A stretch of 46,060 nt of DNA from Polaribacter sp. (GTDB lineage: Bacteria > Bacteroidota > Bacteroidia > Flavobacteriales > Flavobacteriaceae): assembly GCA_018608545.1 (NCBI GenBank), contig JABAZI010000062.1, positions 121,188-167,247 of the forward strand, in the 5' to 3' direction. The notes beneath the pieces were generated by a model. That model saw only the letters and a program-made list of their open reading frames with translations. It made no database searches and was not told the origin of the DNA. Numbering within the stretch: the first letter of the stretch is position 1; every line of letters begins with the position of its first letter. Shown one piece after another: positions 8,441 to 15,966 of this stretch. The position numbers and the translations under genes are program-made.

Positions 8441-9259
8441 TTGGAAAAACAAAAACAAACCTCCTGGAAACACAAACTTCATGAAATTATTTATGAGGCA
8501 GATACCCCTGAAGGAAAACTGTTTGATGTAATTTTATTAAGTTCAATTTTAGCAAGTATTGTTCTTGTGATGTTAGAAAGTATAGATTCTATAAATAACT
8601 CTTATGGATCTTTCTTAAACATTTCCGAATGGATCATTACAGCGCTATTTTCTTTTGAATATATATTACGAATTATTGCGATCAAAAAACCCTTAAAATA
8701 TGTATTTAGCTTTTATGGAATCATTGATCTGTTATCAACAATTCCTAAGTACCTCTCTTTAATATTTGTTGGTTCTCATCATTTTGCCGCGTTGAGAGCA
8801 CTTAGGTTACTTCGTGTATTTAGGATTCTAAAACTAACTAGATACATTGGTGCTTCCAATAAATTAATAGTAGCACTAAGAGCTAGCAAGGCAAAAATTG
8901 GGGTTTTTTTATTTTTCATTACGATCCTATGTGTAATTTTAGGTGCAATAATGTATATGATTGAAGGAACGGAAAATGGATTTACGAGTATCCCTAAGAG
9001 TATTTATTGGGCTATTGTTACCATGACTACTGTTGGGTATGGAGATATTGCTCCTCAAACTCCTTTTGGTCAGTTTATCGCAAGTATAATTATGATCCTA
9101 GGATATGCAATTATAGCTATTCCAACGGGTATTGTAAGCTCTGAGATGAGCAAAACAAATACCATAGACATCAATACTCAGTCTTGTCCAAGTTGTGCCG
9201 TTGACGCTCACAAAGATGGAGCTGAATTTTGTTACAGTTGTGGCAGTAAATTGAATTAA
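8441..9259 (+). CDS. Voltage-gated potassium channel-like ion transporter with C-terminal zinc ribbon
   Basis: 272 aa. Six membrane segments are visible. S4 (about residues 118-138) has arginines and lysines spaced every third or fourth residue (LRALRLLRVFRILKLTRY), the voltage-sensor pattern. The pore loop holds the K+ selectivity filter TTVGYGD at 196-202, followed by S6. The cytoplasmic tail carries a four-cysteine zinc ribbon: C249, C252, C264 and C267. It should form a tetrameric K+ channel in the inner membrane. The start is TTG; there is no in-frame ATG upstream of the first helix. miaA begins at the base after its stop codon, so the two are probably co-transcribed, though no functional link is known. 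Confidence 0.9.
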   Translation: MEKQKQTSWKHKLHEIIYEADTPEGKLFDVILLSSILASIVLVMLESIDSINNSYGSFLNISEWIITALFSFEYILRIIAIKKPLKYVFSFYGIIDLLSTIPKYLSLIFVGSHHFAALRALRLLRVFRILKLTRYIGASNKLIVALRASKAKIGVFLFFITILCVILGAIMYMIEGTENGFTSIPKSIYWAIVTMTTVGYGDIAPQTPFGQFIASIIMILGYAIIAIPTGIVSSEMSKTNTIDINTQSCPSCAVDAHKDGAEFCYSCGSKLN

Positions 9260-10186
9260 ATGACATCAAATAATTTTTTAATTTCAATTGTTGGTCCAAC
9301 AGGAATTGGTAAAACAGCTCTCAGCATAAAGTTGGCAAAATATTTTAACTCTAGTATTGTTTCTTTTGATTCTAGACAATTCTACAAAGAAATGACAATT
9401 GGAACAGCGGTTCCAAATGACGAAGAATTAGAGGCTGTTCAACATCATTTCATCCAAAACAGAAGTATTTTCGAGGACTATAACGTAGGATCATTTGAAA
9501 ATGATGCACTTGAAAAATTAGAATCCCTTTTTATTAATAACCCAATTCAAATCATGGTTGGTGGAAGTGGATTGTATTTAGATGCAATTTTAAAAGGGTT
9601 GGATTATTTCCCAAAAGTAAGCGGAGATATCAGAACCAAACTTAATACTGAATTAGAAGAAAAGGGTATTAAAAGTCTTCAAAATCAATTAAAAAAATTA
9701 GACATACAGTCGTATAACACGATAAATATAGAAAATCCGCAAAGAGTTATCAGAGCCTTAGAAATTTGTATTGGAACAGGGAAACCCTATGCCTCTTTTA
9801 AGAATAAACCCAAATCAGTTAGGAAATTTCATTCAATTAAGATTGGTTTAGATGCAGATAGAGAGACAATATACAATAGAATAAACTTGCGCGTAGATGT
9901 GATGATTAAAAACGGTTTACTTGAAGAGGCCCAACAATTGTATCAATATAAAAACTTAAATGCACTTCAAACAGTTGGGTATAGAGAATTATTTTCATAC
10001 ATGGATGGAAATTGCTCCAAAGAGTTTGCAATCGGTGAGATCAAAAAAAATACGAGAAGGTTTGCAAAAAGACAAGGAACTTGGTTTAAGAAAGACCCCA
10101 ACACTTTATGGTTTGATTATCAAACGGATATCAACACTATCACTGGTCAAATTTCTGACAAAATTAACAGAATTAAACACGAGTAA
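9260..10186 (+). CDS. miaA: tRNA dimethylallyltransferase
   Basis: 308 aa, full length. MiaA transfers a dimethylallyl group to N6 of A37 in tRNAs that read UNN codons. The P-loop GPTGIGKTA is at residues 12-20 and the 'DSRQFYKEMTIGTAVP' segment near 38-53 binds substrate. 'GGSGLYLDAIL' near residue 101, 'NPQRVIRALEI' near 160 and 'QTVGYRELFSY' near 238 are further family hallmarks. The ATG directly follows the stop of the channel gene with no gap. A promoter for the next gene starts four bases after its stop codon. Confidence 0.96.
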   Translation: MTSNNFLISIVGPTGIGKTALSIKLAKYFNSSIVSFDSRQFYKEMTIGTAVPNDEELEAVQHHFIQNRSIFEDYNVGSFENDALEKLESLFINNPIQIMVGGSGLYLDAILKGLDYFPKVSGDIRTKLNTELEEKGIKSLQNQLKKLDIQSYNTINIENPQRVIRALEICIGTGKPYASFKNKPKSVRKFHSIKIGLDADRETIYNRINLRVDVMIKNGLLEEAQQLYQYKNLNALQTVGYRELFSYMDGNCSKEFAIGEIKKNTRRFAKRQGTWFKKDPNTLWFDYQTDINTITGQISDKINRIKHE

Positions 10187-10189
10187 ATT

Positions 10190-10218
10190 TTGGTAATTCA
10201 TCCACTTTTATATCTTTG
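10190..10218 (+). promoter_or_regulatory. Promoter of ompH (TTG-N18-TATCTTTG)
   Basis: TTG at 10190-10192 and TATCTTTG at 10211-10218, spacing 18 nt. It lies inside the longer reading frame that could begin at 10190, which argues for the downstream ATG at 10241 as the real start. Confidence 0.72.
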
Positions 10219-10240
10219 TAACACAAAAAAAATAATAAAA

Positions 10241-10759
10241 ATGAAAACAATATTTACATGTATTTGCATTGCTCTTTTTGCCACAACTTCTATCGCACAG
10301 TCTAAAGTTGGTACTATAGACAGTGAGTATATCATAAACCTAATGCCCGAAACAAAACTTGCATTAAAAAAATCTCAAGCCTACGGAATAAAGCTAGATT
10401 CTTCCTTCTCTATCAAATTAAAGGAATATCAAACAAAAGCTGAGACTTTCAAAAAGAATGAAAAAACACTTGGAATTTTAGCAAAACAAGGAGATTTAAA
10501 AGAGCTAACAGAAATGGAAGCAGATATAAAAAAATACCAAGAAAATGGAAATAAATTAATGCAAATAAAGAAAAATGAGTTGATGCGTCCTCTATATAAA
10601 AAAATTAGTGATGCAATCTCAACAGTTGCAAAATCTGGAGGTTACACACAGATATTAACAATAACAGGAAACGAATTTGTGTATATTGACAATGAATTTG
10701 ATATAACTGAACTAGTGATAAAAAATCTAGGTATTGAAATTCCTGAACCTACTAAATAA
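10241..10759 (+). CDS. OmpH/Skp-family periplasmic chaperone
   Basis: 172 aa from the ATG at 10241. This start is preferred over an in-frame upstream TTG at 10190, because the promoter lies between them and the protein then begins with a clean signal peptide (MKTIFTCICIALFATTSIAQ, cleavage after residue 19 or 20). The mature part starts 'SKVGTIDSEYIINLMPETK', the typical Skp/OmpH beginning, followed by a lysine-rich coiled coil (about residues 45-120) and a short beta strand end. Skp-type proteins hold outer-membrane proteins unfolded in the periplasm. Own promoter; separated from carB by a bidirectional terminator. Confidence 0.88.
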   Translation: MKTIFTCICIALFATTSIAQSKVGTIDSEYIINLMPETKLALKKSQAYGIKLDSSFSIKLKEYQTKAETFKKNEKTLGILAKQGDLKELTEMEADIKKYQENGNKLMQIKKNELMRPLYKKISDAISTVAKSGGYTQILTITGNEFVYIDNEFDITELVIKNLGIEIPEPTK

Positions 10760-10810
10760 TTTATTTACGAAAGCACAAATACTTCTTGAATTAAATATAA
10801 AAAATAGTAA

Positions 10811-10841
10811 AAAAAAGCATCTAAATATGGATGCTTTTTTT
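10811..10841. terminator. Bidirectional intrinsic terminator between ompH and carB
   Basis: AAAAAAGCATC (10811-10821) pairs perfectly with GATGCTTTTTT (10830-10840) around an 8-nt loop. Symmetric A and T runs allow termination of both convergent genes. Confidence 0.88.
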
Positions 10842-10855
10842 ATTCTATAAAGAAA

Positions 10856-13711
10856 TTACTTACTCAAATACATTTTTCGTCTCGCGTATAAATTGTAAAA
10901 TTCATCATCTTTTAAACTGTCTATAAACAAAATACTTTCTCCAGTAGATTTCATTTCTGGACCTAGTTTCTTATTTACATTATGAAACTTGTTAAAAGAA
11001 AAAACGGGTTGTTTTATAGCATATCCTTCGAGTTGAGGATTGAAATTAAAGTCCGTTACTTTTTTCTCACCTAACATTACTTTTGTTGCAAAGTTTACAT
11101 AAGGCTCTTTATATGCTTTGGCTATAAACGGAACTGTTCTAGACGCTCTTGGGTTTGCTTCAATAATATAAACTACATCATCCTTAATAGCAAATTGAAC
11201 ATTAATTAAACCTACTGTTTTAAGTTCTCTAGCAATGGTATGTGTATGATCTTTTATCTGTTGCATAACAAGGTCTCCAAGATTAAATGCGGGTAATGTT
11301 GCATTTGAATCTCCTGAATGAATCCCACAAGGTTCTATGTGTTCCATAATACCAATAATATATACATTGCCATCTGCGTCACAAATAGCATCTGCCTCTG
11401 CTTCAATAGCGCCATCTAAATAATGATCTAATAATAGTTTATTATTGGGGATTTTATGCAGTAGATCTACCACATGAGCAACTAACTCTTCTTTGTTAAT
11501 GACAATTTTCATTCCTTGTCCTCCTAAAACATAAGAAGGTCGAACTAAAATTGGAAAATCTAATTGATCTGCCAAAGCCAATGCCTCATCTGCAGTTTCA
11601 GCTATCCCAAATTCTGGATAAGGAATGTTATTATTTTTTAGCAATGTAGAGAAACTTCCTCGATCTTCTGCTAAGTCTAATGCTTCAAATGAAGTTCCTA
11701 TAATTTTTATTCCATATTTGGTTAGCTTTTCAGACAACTTTAATGCTGTTTGTCCACCCAATTGTACAATAACACCCTCTGGTTTTTCATGACGAATGAT
11801 ATCGTAAATATGTTCCCAAAAAACAGGCTCAAAGTATAATTTATCTGCAGTATCAAAATCAGTAGATACCGTTTCAGGATTACAATTAATCATAATTGTT
11901 TCATATCCACACTCTGCTGCTGCTAGAACTCCATGAACACAACAATAATCAAATTCAATTCCTTGTCCTATTCTATTGGGTCCAGAACCTAAGACTACTA
12001 TTTTCTTTTTATTAGTTACAATACTTTCGTTTGCAATAATAACCTCTCCATCTGCCGTTTCTATTTCATTTTCAAAAGTTGAATAATAATAAGGAGTTTT
12101 TGCTTTGAATTCTGCAGCACACGTATCGACTAACTTAAACACACGTTGCACTTTTAATTCATCTCTTTTTTTATACACTTCACTTTCTAAACAACGCAAC
12201 ATATGTGCTATTTGCCTATCTCCATATCCTTTTTGTTTTGCTTCCAATAGTAAATCTCTACTAATAGTGTCTATTGAGTAGGTAGAAATTTCTTTCTGCA
12301 ATTGAAATAACTCTTCGTATTGTTTTAAATACCACATATCAATTTTAGTGATATCATAAATCTTACTCAATGGAATTCCCATTGCAATTGCATCGTAAAT
12401 TGCAAAAACTCGATCCCAACTTGCATTGGTTAATTTATCTATAATTTGGTTGTAATCAGTGTACCCTTTTCCATCTGCACCTAATCCGTTTCTTTTAATT
12501 TCTAGTGATTGCGTCGCTTTGTGAAGTGCTTCTTGAAATGAACGTCCAATACCCATTACCTCACCAACAGATTTCATTTGTAAACCAAGTGTTCTGTCTG
12601 AACCTTCGAATTTATCAAAATTCCAACGTGGTATTTTAACAATAACATAATCTAAGGTTGGCTCAAATAAAGCTGAAGTAGATTTTGTAATTCCGTTTTC
12701 TAATTCATCCAAAGTATACCCGATAGCAAGTTTCGTCGCTACTTTTGCAATTGGATATCCTGTAGCTTTTGAAGCTAGTGCAGATGAACGCGAAACACGT
12801 GGATTGATTTCAATGGCAATAATATCTTCTTTTTCGTCAGGTGAGATAGCAAATTGTACGTTACAACCTCCTTCAAAATCACCAATAGAGCGCATCATAT
12901 GAATTGCCATATCTCGCATTTTCTGAAACGTAGTGTCCGAAAGTGTCATTGCAGGTGCAACTGTTATAGAATCTCCAGTATGAATCCCCATAGGATCCAT
13001 ATTTTCAATAGAACAAATAATAACAACATTGTCATTTTTATCTCTTAACAATTCTAACTCGTATTCTTTCCAGCCCATCATTGCCTTATCGATCATCACC
13101 TCATGTATTGGGGATGCCTCGAGGCCTCTACTTAATAATTCATCAAAATCATTTGGGTCATAAACAATTGAAGCACCAGCTCCACCCAAAGTATAAGAAG
13201 ATCGAATTACTAAAGGAAAACCAAATTCTTGTGCAATTTCTTTTCCTTTTAAAAATGAAGTTGCTGTTGCTTGTGGTGCCATTGGCACACCAATCTTTAG
13301 CATTAATTCTCTAAACTGTTCTCTATCTTCAGTAATATTGATCGCATCAATATCTACTCCAATTAATTTCACATTAAAATCCTCCCAAATTCCTTTATCA
13401 TCTGCTTCAATACATAAGTTTAAAGCAGTTTGACCACCCATTGTTGGAAGAACAGCATCAATTTGTGGATGTTCTTTTAAAATTTTAATGATTGATTTTG
13501 TAGTTAACGGTAATAGATAAATATGATCAGCCATTGAAGGATCTGTCATAATTGTTGCTGGATTCGAATTAATTAAAATTGTTTCGATTCCATCTTCTCT
13601 TAAAGAACGTAATGATTGTGAGCCTGAATAGTCAAATTCACAAGCTTGTCCAATAACAATGGGTCCAGATCCGATAATTAATACTGATTTGAGGTCTTTT
13701 CTTTTTGGCAT
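10856..13711 (-). CDS. carB: Carbamoyl-phosphate synthase large subunit, without allosteric domain
   Basis: 951 aa against 1073 in E. coli. It makes carbamoyl phosphate from bicarbonate, ammonia (from CarA) and two ATP for pyrimidine and arginine synthesis. Both halves are present: first ATP-grasp (starts 'SVLIIGSGPIVIGQACEFDYSG'-like, with 'SSYTLGGAGAS'), an oligomerisation region, and second ATP-grasp ('VVLGSGPNRIGQGIEFDY' and 'PSYVLGGQGMKI'). The protein ends at 'FYNLYARRKMYLSK', right after the second synthetase domain, so the C-terminal MGS-like domain that binds UMP, IMP and ornithine in E. coli is absent. I believe this is usual in Flavobacteriia. carA is not in the window. The minus-strand ATG is 28 nt after a TATTTTTG box. 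Confidence 0.96.
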   Translation of the reverse strand: MPKRKDLKSVLIIGSGPIVIGQACEFDYSGSQSLRSLREDGIETILINSNPATIMTDPSMADHIYLLPLTTKSIIKILKEHPQIDAVLPTMGGQTALNLCIEADDKGIWEDFNVKLIGVDIDAINITEDREQFRELMLKIGVPMAPQATATSFLKGKEIAQEFGFPLVIRSSYTLGGAGASIVYDPNDFDELLSRGLEASPIHEVMIDKAMMGWKEYELELLRDKNDNVVIICSIENMDPMGIHTGDSITVAPAMTLSDTTFQKMRDMAIHMMRSIGDFEGGCNVQFAISPDEKEDIIAIEINPRVSRSSALASKATGYPIAKVATKLAIGYTLDELENGITKSTSALFEPTLDYVIVKIPRWNFDKFEGSDRTLGLQMKSVGEVMGIGRSFQEALHKATQSLEIKRNGLGADGKGYTDYNQIIDKLTNASWDRVFAIYDAIAMGIPLSKIYDITKIDMWYLKQYEELFQLQKEISTYSIDTISRDLLLEAKQKGYGDRQIAHMLRCLESEVYKKRDELKVQRVFKLVDTCAAEFKAKTPYYYSTFENEIETADGEVIIANESIVTNKKKIVVLGSGPNRIGQGIEFDYCCVHGVLAAAECGYETIMINCNPETVSTDFDTADKLYFEPVFWEHIYDIIRHEKPEGVIVQLGGQTALKLSEKLTKYGIKIIGTSFEALDLAEDRGSFSTLLKNNNIPYPEFGIAETADEALALADQLDFPILVRPSYVLGGQGMKIVINKEELVAHVVDLLHKIPNNKLLLDHYLDGAIEAEADAICDADGNVYIIGIMEHIEPCGIHSGDSNATLPAFNLGDLVMQQIKDHTHTIARELKTVGLINVQFAIKDDVVYIIEANPRASRTVPFIAKAYKEPYVNFATKVMLGEKKVTDFNFNPQLEGYAIKQPVFSFNKFHNVNKKLGPEMKSTGESILFIDSLKDDEFYNLYARRKMYLSK

Positions 13712-13738
13712 TGTAAGTTGTTGTATTGTTTAGTTTTA

Positions 13739-13746
13739 CAAAAATA
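13739..13746 (-). promoter_or_regulatory. -7 promoter box for carB
   Basis: Minus strand reads TATTTTTG, 27 nt before the carB ATG, just downstream of the rpmH terminator. No TTG in the usual -33 position. Confidence 0.5.
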
Positions 13747-13761
13747 GTTAGTGCTTGGGTA

Positions 13762-13795
13762 TAAAAAAAGGTGTTACTTAAAAAAGTAACACCTT
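13762..13795 (-). terminator. Intrinsic terminator of rpmH
   Basis: On the minus strand AAGGTGTTACTT (13795-13784) pairs with AAGTAACACCTT (13779-13768) around a four-base loop, followed by a run of seven T. It separates rpmH from carB transcription. Confidence 0.85.
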
Positions 13796-13818
13796 ATATA
13801 TTAACAATTGTTAATCAT

Positions 13819-13980
13819 TTATTTTTTATGTCTAGTTTCAGATGAAACAGAAATTTTCTTTCTTCCTTTTGCTCTTCTACGAGCCAATACCTTTCTACCG
13901 TTAGCAGAAGCCATTCTCTCCATGAAACCATGTTTGTTTCTTCTCTTTCTCTTTGACGGTTGGTAAGTTCTTTTTGGCAT
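13819..13980 (-). CDS. rpmH: Ribosomal protein bL34
   Basis: 53 aa, very basic. It begins [19 protein letters not shown] and continues '[20 protein letters not shown]', the bL34 signature, with a short tail ending RHKK. bL34 is a small structural protein of the 50S subunit. It has its own consensus promoter about 70 nt upstream and its own terminator 24 nt downstream, so it is a single-gene unit. In many bacteria rpmH sits in a dnaA-rpmH-rnpA-yidC block; here rnpA and dnaA are absent, while yidC is only 2 kb away beyond pyrG. Confidence 0.97.
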   Translation of the reverse strand: MPKRTYQPSKRKRRNKHGFMERMASANGRKVLARRRAKGRKKISVSSETRHKK

Positions 13981-14051
13981 TATCTATGTTTTTAAATATC
14001 TTCTATTGTTTCTTTTCTGCTCTAAAGGATTTACATCGTTTAAAACGTTGG

Positions 14052-14081
14052 CAAATATACAACTGTTTTTATTTGTAGCAA
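14052..14081 (-). promoter_or_regulatory. Promoter of rpmH (TTG-N19-TATATTTG)
   Basis: On the minus strand TTG (14081-14079) is followed after exactly 19 nt by TATATTTG (14059-14052). This is the ideal Bacteroidota spacing and suits a highly expressed ribosomal gene. It leaves a leader of about 65 nt before the rpmH ATG. Confidence 0.8.
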
Positions 14082-14159
14082 ACACTATTTTAAAAAAAAT
14101 TGAAATTTTTATTTAACTAGGAAAACTATAAATTTTACAAATGTTTTTCTCTTTTTTAT

Positions 14160-14189
14160 TTGAGATAAATTTTAGAGTTAGTACTTTTG
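14160..14189 (+). promoter_or_regulatory. Promoter of pyrG (TTG-N19-TACTTTTG)
   Basis: TTG at 14160-14162, TACTTTTG at 14182-14189, spacer 19 nt. The in-frame TTG at 14187 lies inside the -7 box, so translation must begin at the ATG at 14208, about a dozen nt after the likely start of transcription. Confidence 0.8.
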
Positions 14190-14207
14190 CGCAAACCTAA
14201 GAATACC

Positions 14208-15818
14208 ATGAGTAATACAAAATATGTTTTTGTAACCGGAGGCGTAACTTCATCGCTTGGAAAAGGAATCATAGCTGCGTCCTTGGCAAAATTATTACAG
14301 CAAAGAGGCTTTACAGTTACCATTCAAAAATTAGATCCTTACATTAACATAGATCCCGGTACACTAAATCCTTATGAACATGGTGAATGTTATGTTACTG
14401 ATGACGGTGCTGAGACAGATTTAGACTTAGGACATTATGAACGTTTTTTAAATATCCCCACCAGTCAAGCAAATAACGTGACTACGGGTAAAATTTATCA
14501 ATCTGTCATTAACAAAGAACGCAAAGGGGTCTTTTTAGGCAAAACAGTCCAAGTGATTCCTCACATAACAGATGAAATCAAACGTAGAATTCAAATTTTA
14601 GGAGATACTGGAGATTATGATATTGTAATTACTGAGATTGGTGGAACCGTTGGGGATATTGAATCATTACCATATGTAGAATCTGTAAGGCAAATGTTGT
14701 GGGAAAAAGGGGAAGAAAATGCCATTGTTATTCATTTGACACTCATACCCTACCTAGCAGCTGCTGGAGAATTAAAAACCAAACCTACTCAACATTCTGT
14801 AAAAATGTTAATGCAAAGTGGGGTAAGTCCAAACATTTTAGTGTGTAGAACAGAGCACGAAATTTCTGACGACATTAAAAGAAAATTGGCCTTATTCTGT
14901 AATGTGAAAAAAGAAGATGTAATACAATCTATCGATGCAGAAACTATTTATGACGTTCCTAATTTAATGTTAGCAGAAGGCTTAGATGAAGTTGTACTTA
15001 AGAAATTTAACCTATCTTCAGAACAACAGCCTGAATTAAAAGTATGGAATGAATTTTTAAAGAAACATAAAAATCCAACTTCTAAAGTAGAAATTGCTTT
15101 GATTGGTAAATATATTGAGTTACAAGACTCTTATAAATCGATAACTGAGGCTTTCATTCATGCTGGTTCATCAAATGAAACCAAAGTAAAAGTTCGATGG
15201 ATTCACTCTGAAAGCTTAACTGTTGAGAATATAGAAAATAAGTTAAAAGGAGTTAACGGTATTTTAGTAGCTCCTGGATTTGGCGATCGAGGAATTGACG
15301 GAAAAATAAAAGCGGTACAGTTCGCTAGAGAAAATAAGATTCCTTTTTTTGGGATTTGTTTGGGAATGCAAATGGCTGTTATTGAATTTTCTAAAAATGT
15401 TTTAGGACTGACTGATGCTTTTTCAACAGAAATGAAAAAGGAGTGTAAAAATCCTGTAATTAATTTAATGGAAAGTCAGAAAGAGGTAACAGAAAAAGGA
15501 GGAACTATGCGCTTAGGAGCGTGGGATTGTAATGTTTCTAAAAATTCTAAAGCATACAATGCTTATCAATCAGAATTCATTAGTGAGCGTCACAGACACC
15601 GTTATGAGTTTAACAACGAATACTTAGAAGCTATTGAAAGTGCAGGATTGAAAGCAACAGGAGTCAATCCAAAAACAGGTTTGGTTGAAGTGGTAGAAAT
15701 CCCAACACACCCTTGGTTTGTTGGTGTGCAGTATCACCCAGAGTACAAGAGTACGGTGTTGAATCCGCACCCTTTATTTGTGGATTTCATCAAAGCCGCT
15801 CTAAAACAATCTAAATAG
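14208..15818 (+). CDS. pyrG: CTP synthase
   Basis: 536 aa, normal length, from the ATG at 14208 (MSNTKYVFVTGGVTSSLGKG). An in-frame TTG at 14187 would add seven residues but falls inside the promoter. PyrG converts UTP to CTP with ATP and glutamine. The N-terminal synthetase domain has 'GGVTSSLGKGI' and 'DPYINIDPGTLNPYEHGE'. The C-terminal class I glutamine amidotransferase has the nucleophile Cys in 'FFGICLGMQ' and the His-Glu pair in 'YHPEYKS'. With carB nearby, two pyrimidine genes flank rpmH in divergent orientation. yidC follows 148 nt later with its own -7 box. Confidence 0.97.
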   Translation: MSNTKYVFVTGGVTSSLGKGIIAASLAKLLQQRGFTVTIQKLDPYINIDPGTLNPYEHGECYVTDDGAETDLDLGHYERFLNIPTSQANNVTTGKIYQSVINKERKGVFLGKTVQVIPHITDEIKRRIQILGDTGDYDIVITEIGGTVGDIESLPYVESVRQMLWEKGEENAIVIHLTLIPYLAAAGELKTKPTQHSVKMLMQSGVSPNILVCRTEHEISDDIKRKLALFCNVKKEDVIQSIDAETIYDVPNLMLAEGLDEVVLKKFNLSSEQQPELKVWNEFLKKHKNPTSKVEIALIGKYIELQDSYKSITEAFIHAGSSNETKVKVRWIHSESLTVENIENKLKGVNGILVAPGFGDRGIDGKIKAVQFARENKIPFFGICLGMQMAVIEFSKNVLGLTDAFSTEMKKECKNPVINLMESQKEVTEKGGTMRLGAWDCNVSKNSKAYNAYQSEFISERHRHRYEFNNEYLEAIESAGLKATGVNPKTGLVEVVEIPTHPWFVGVQYHPEYKSTVLNPHPLFVDFIKAALKQSK

Positions 15819-15899
15819 TACGTTTAGGTATACTATTTGAATACTATAGTGTAGTAACAATAATTACAGTAAAACCAATCAAAAACATTTGAGTTTTGC

Positions 15900-15907
15900 T
15901 ACATTTG
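15900..15907 (+). promoter_or_regulatory. -7 promoter box for yidC
   Basis: TACATTTG, a full TAnnTTTG match, 59 nt before the yidC ATG, in the 148-nt gap after pyrG. No TTG at the -33 distance. Confidence 0.5.
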
Positions 15908-15966
15908 TCGGCTTCTGTTTCTTTACATAGCGGCAAAAGTGACAAACTGACATTTTAAAAAAACAC

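Noticed and set aside
10190-10240. Earlier TTG start for the OmpH-like protein
   Set aside because: The promoter elements (10190-10218) lie within this stretch and the signal peptide begins at the ATG at 10241.
14187-14207. Earlier TTG start for pyrG
   Set aside because: It falls inside the TACTTTTG box; the family N-terminus starts at the ATG at 14208.
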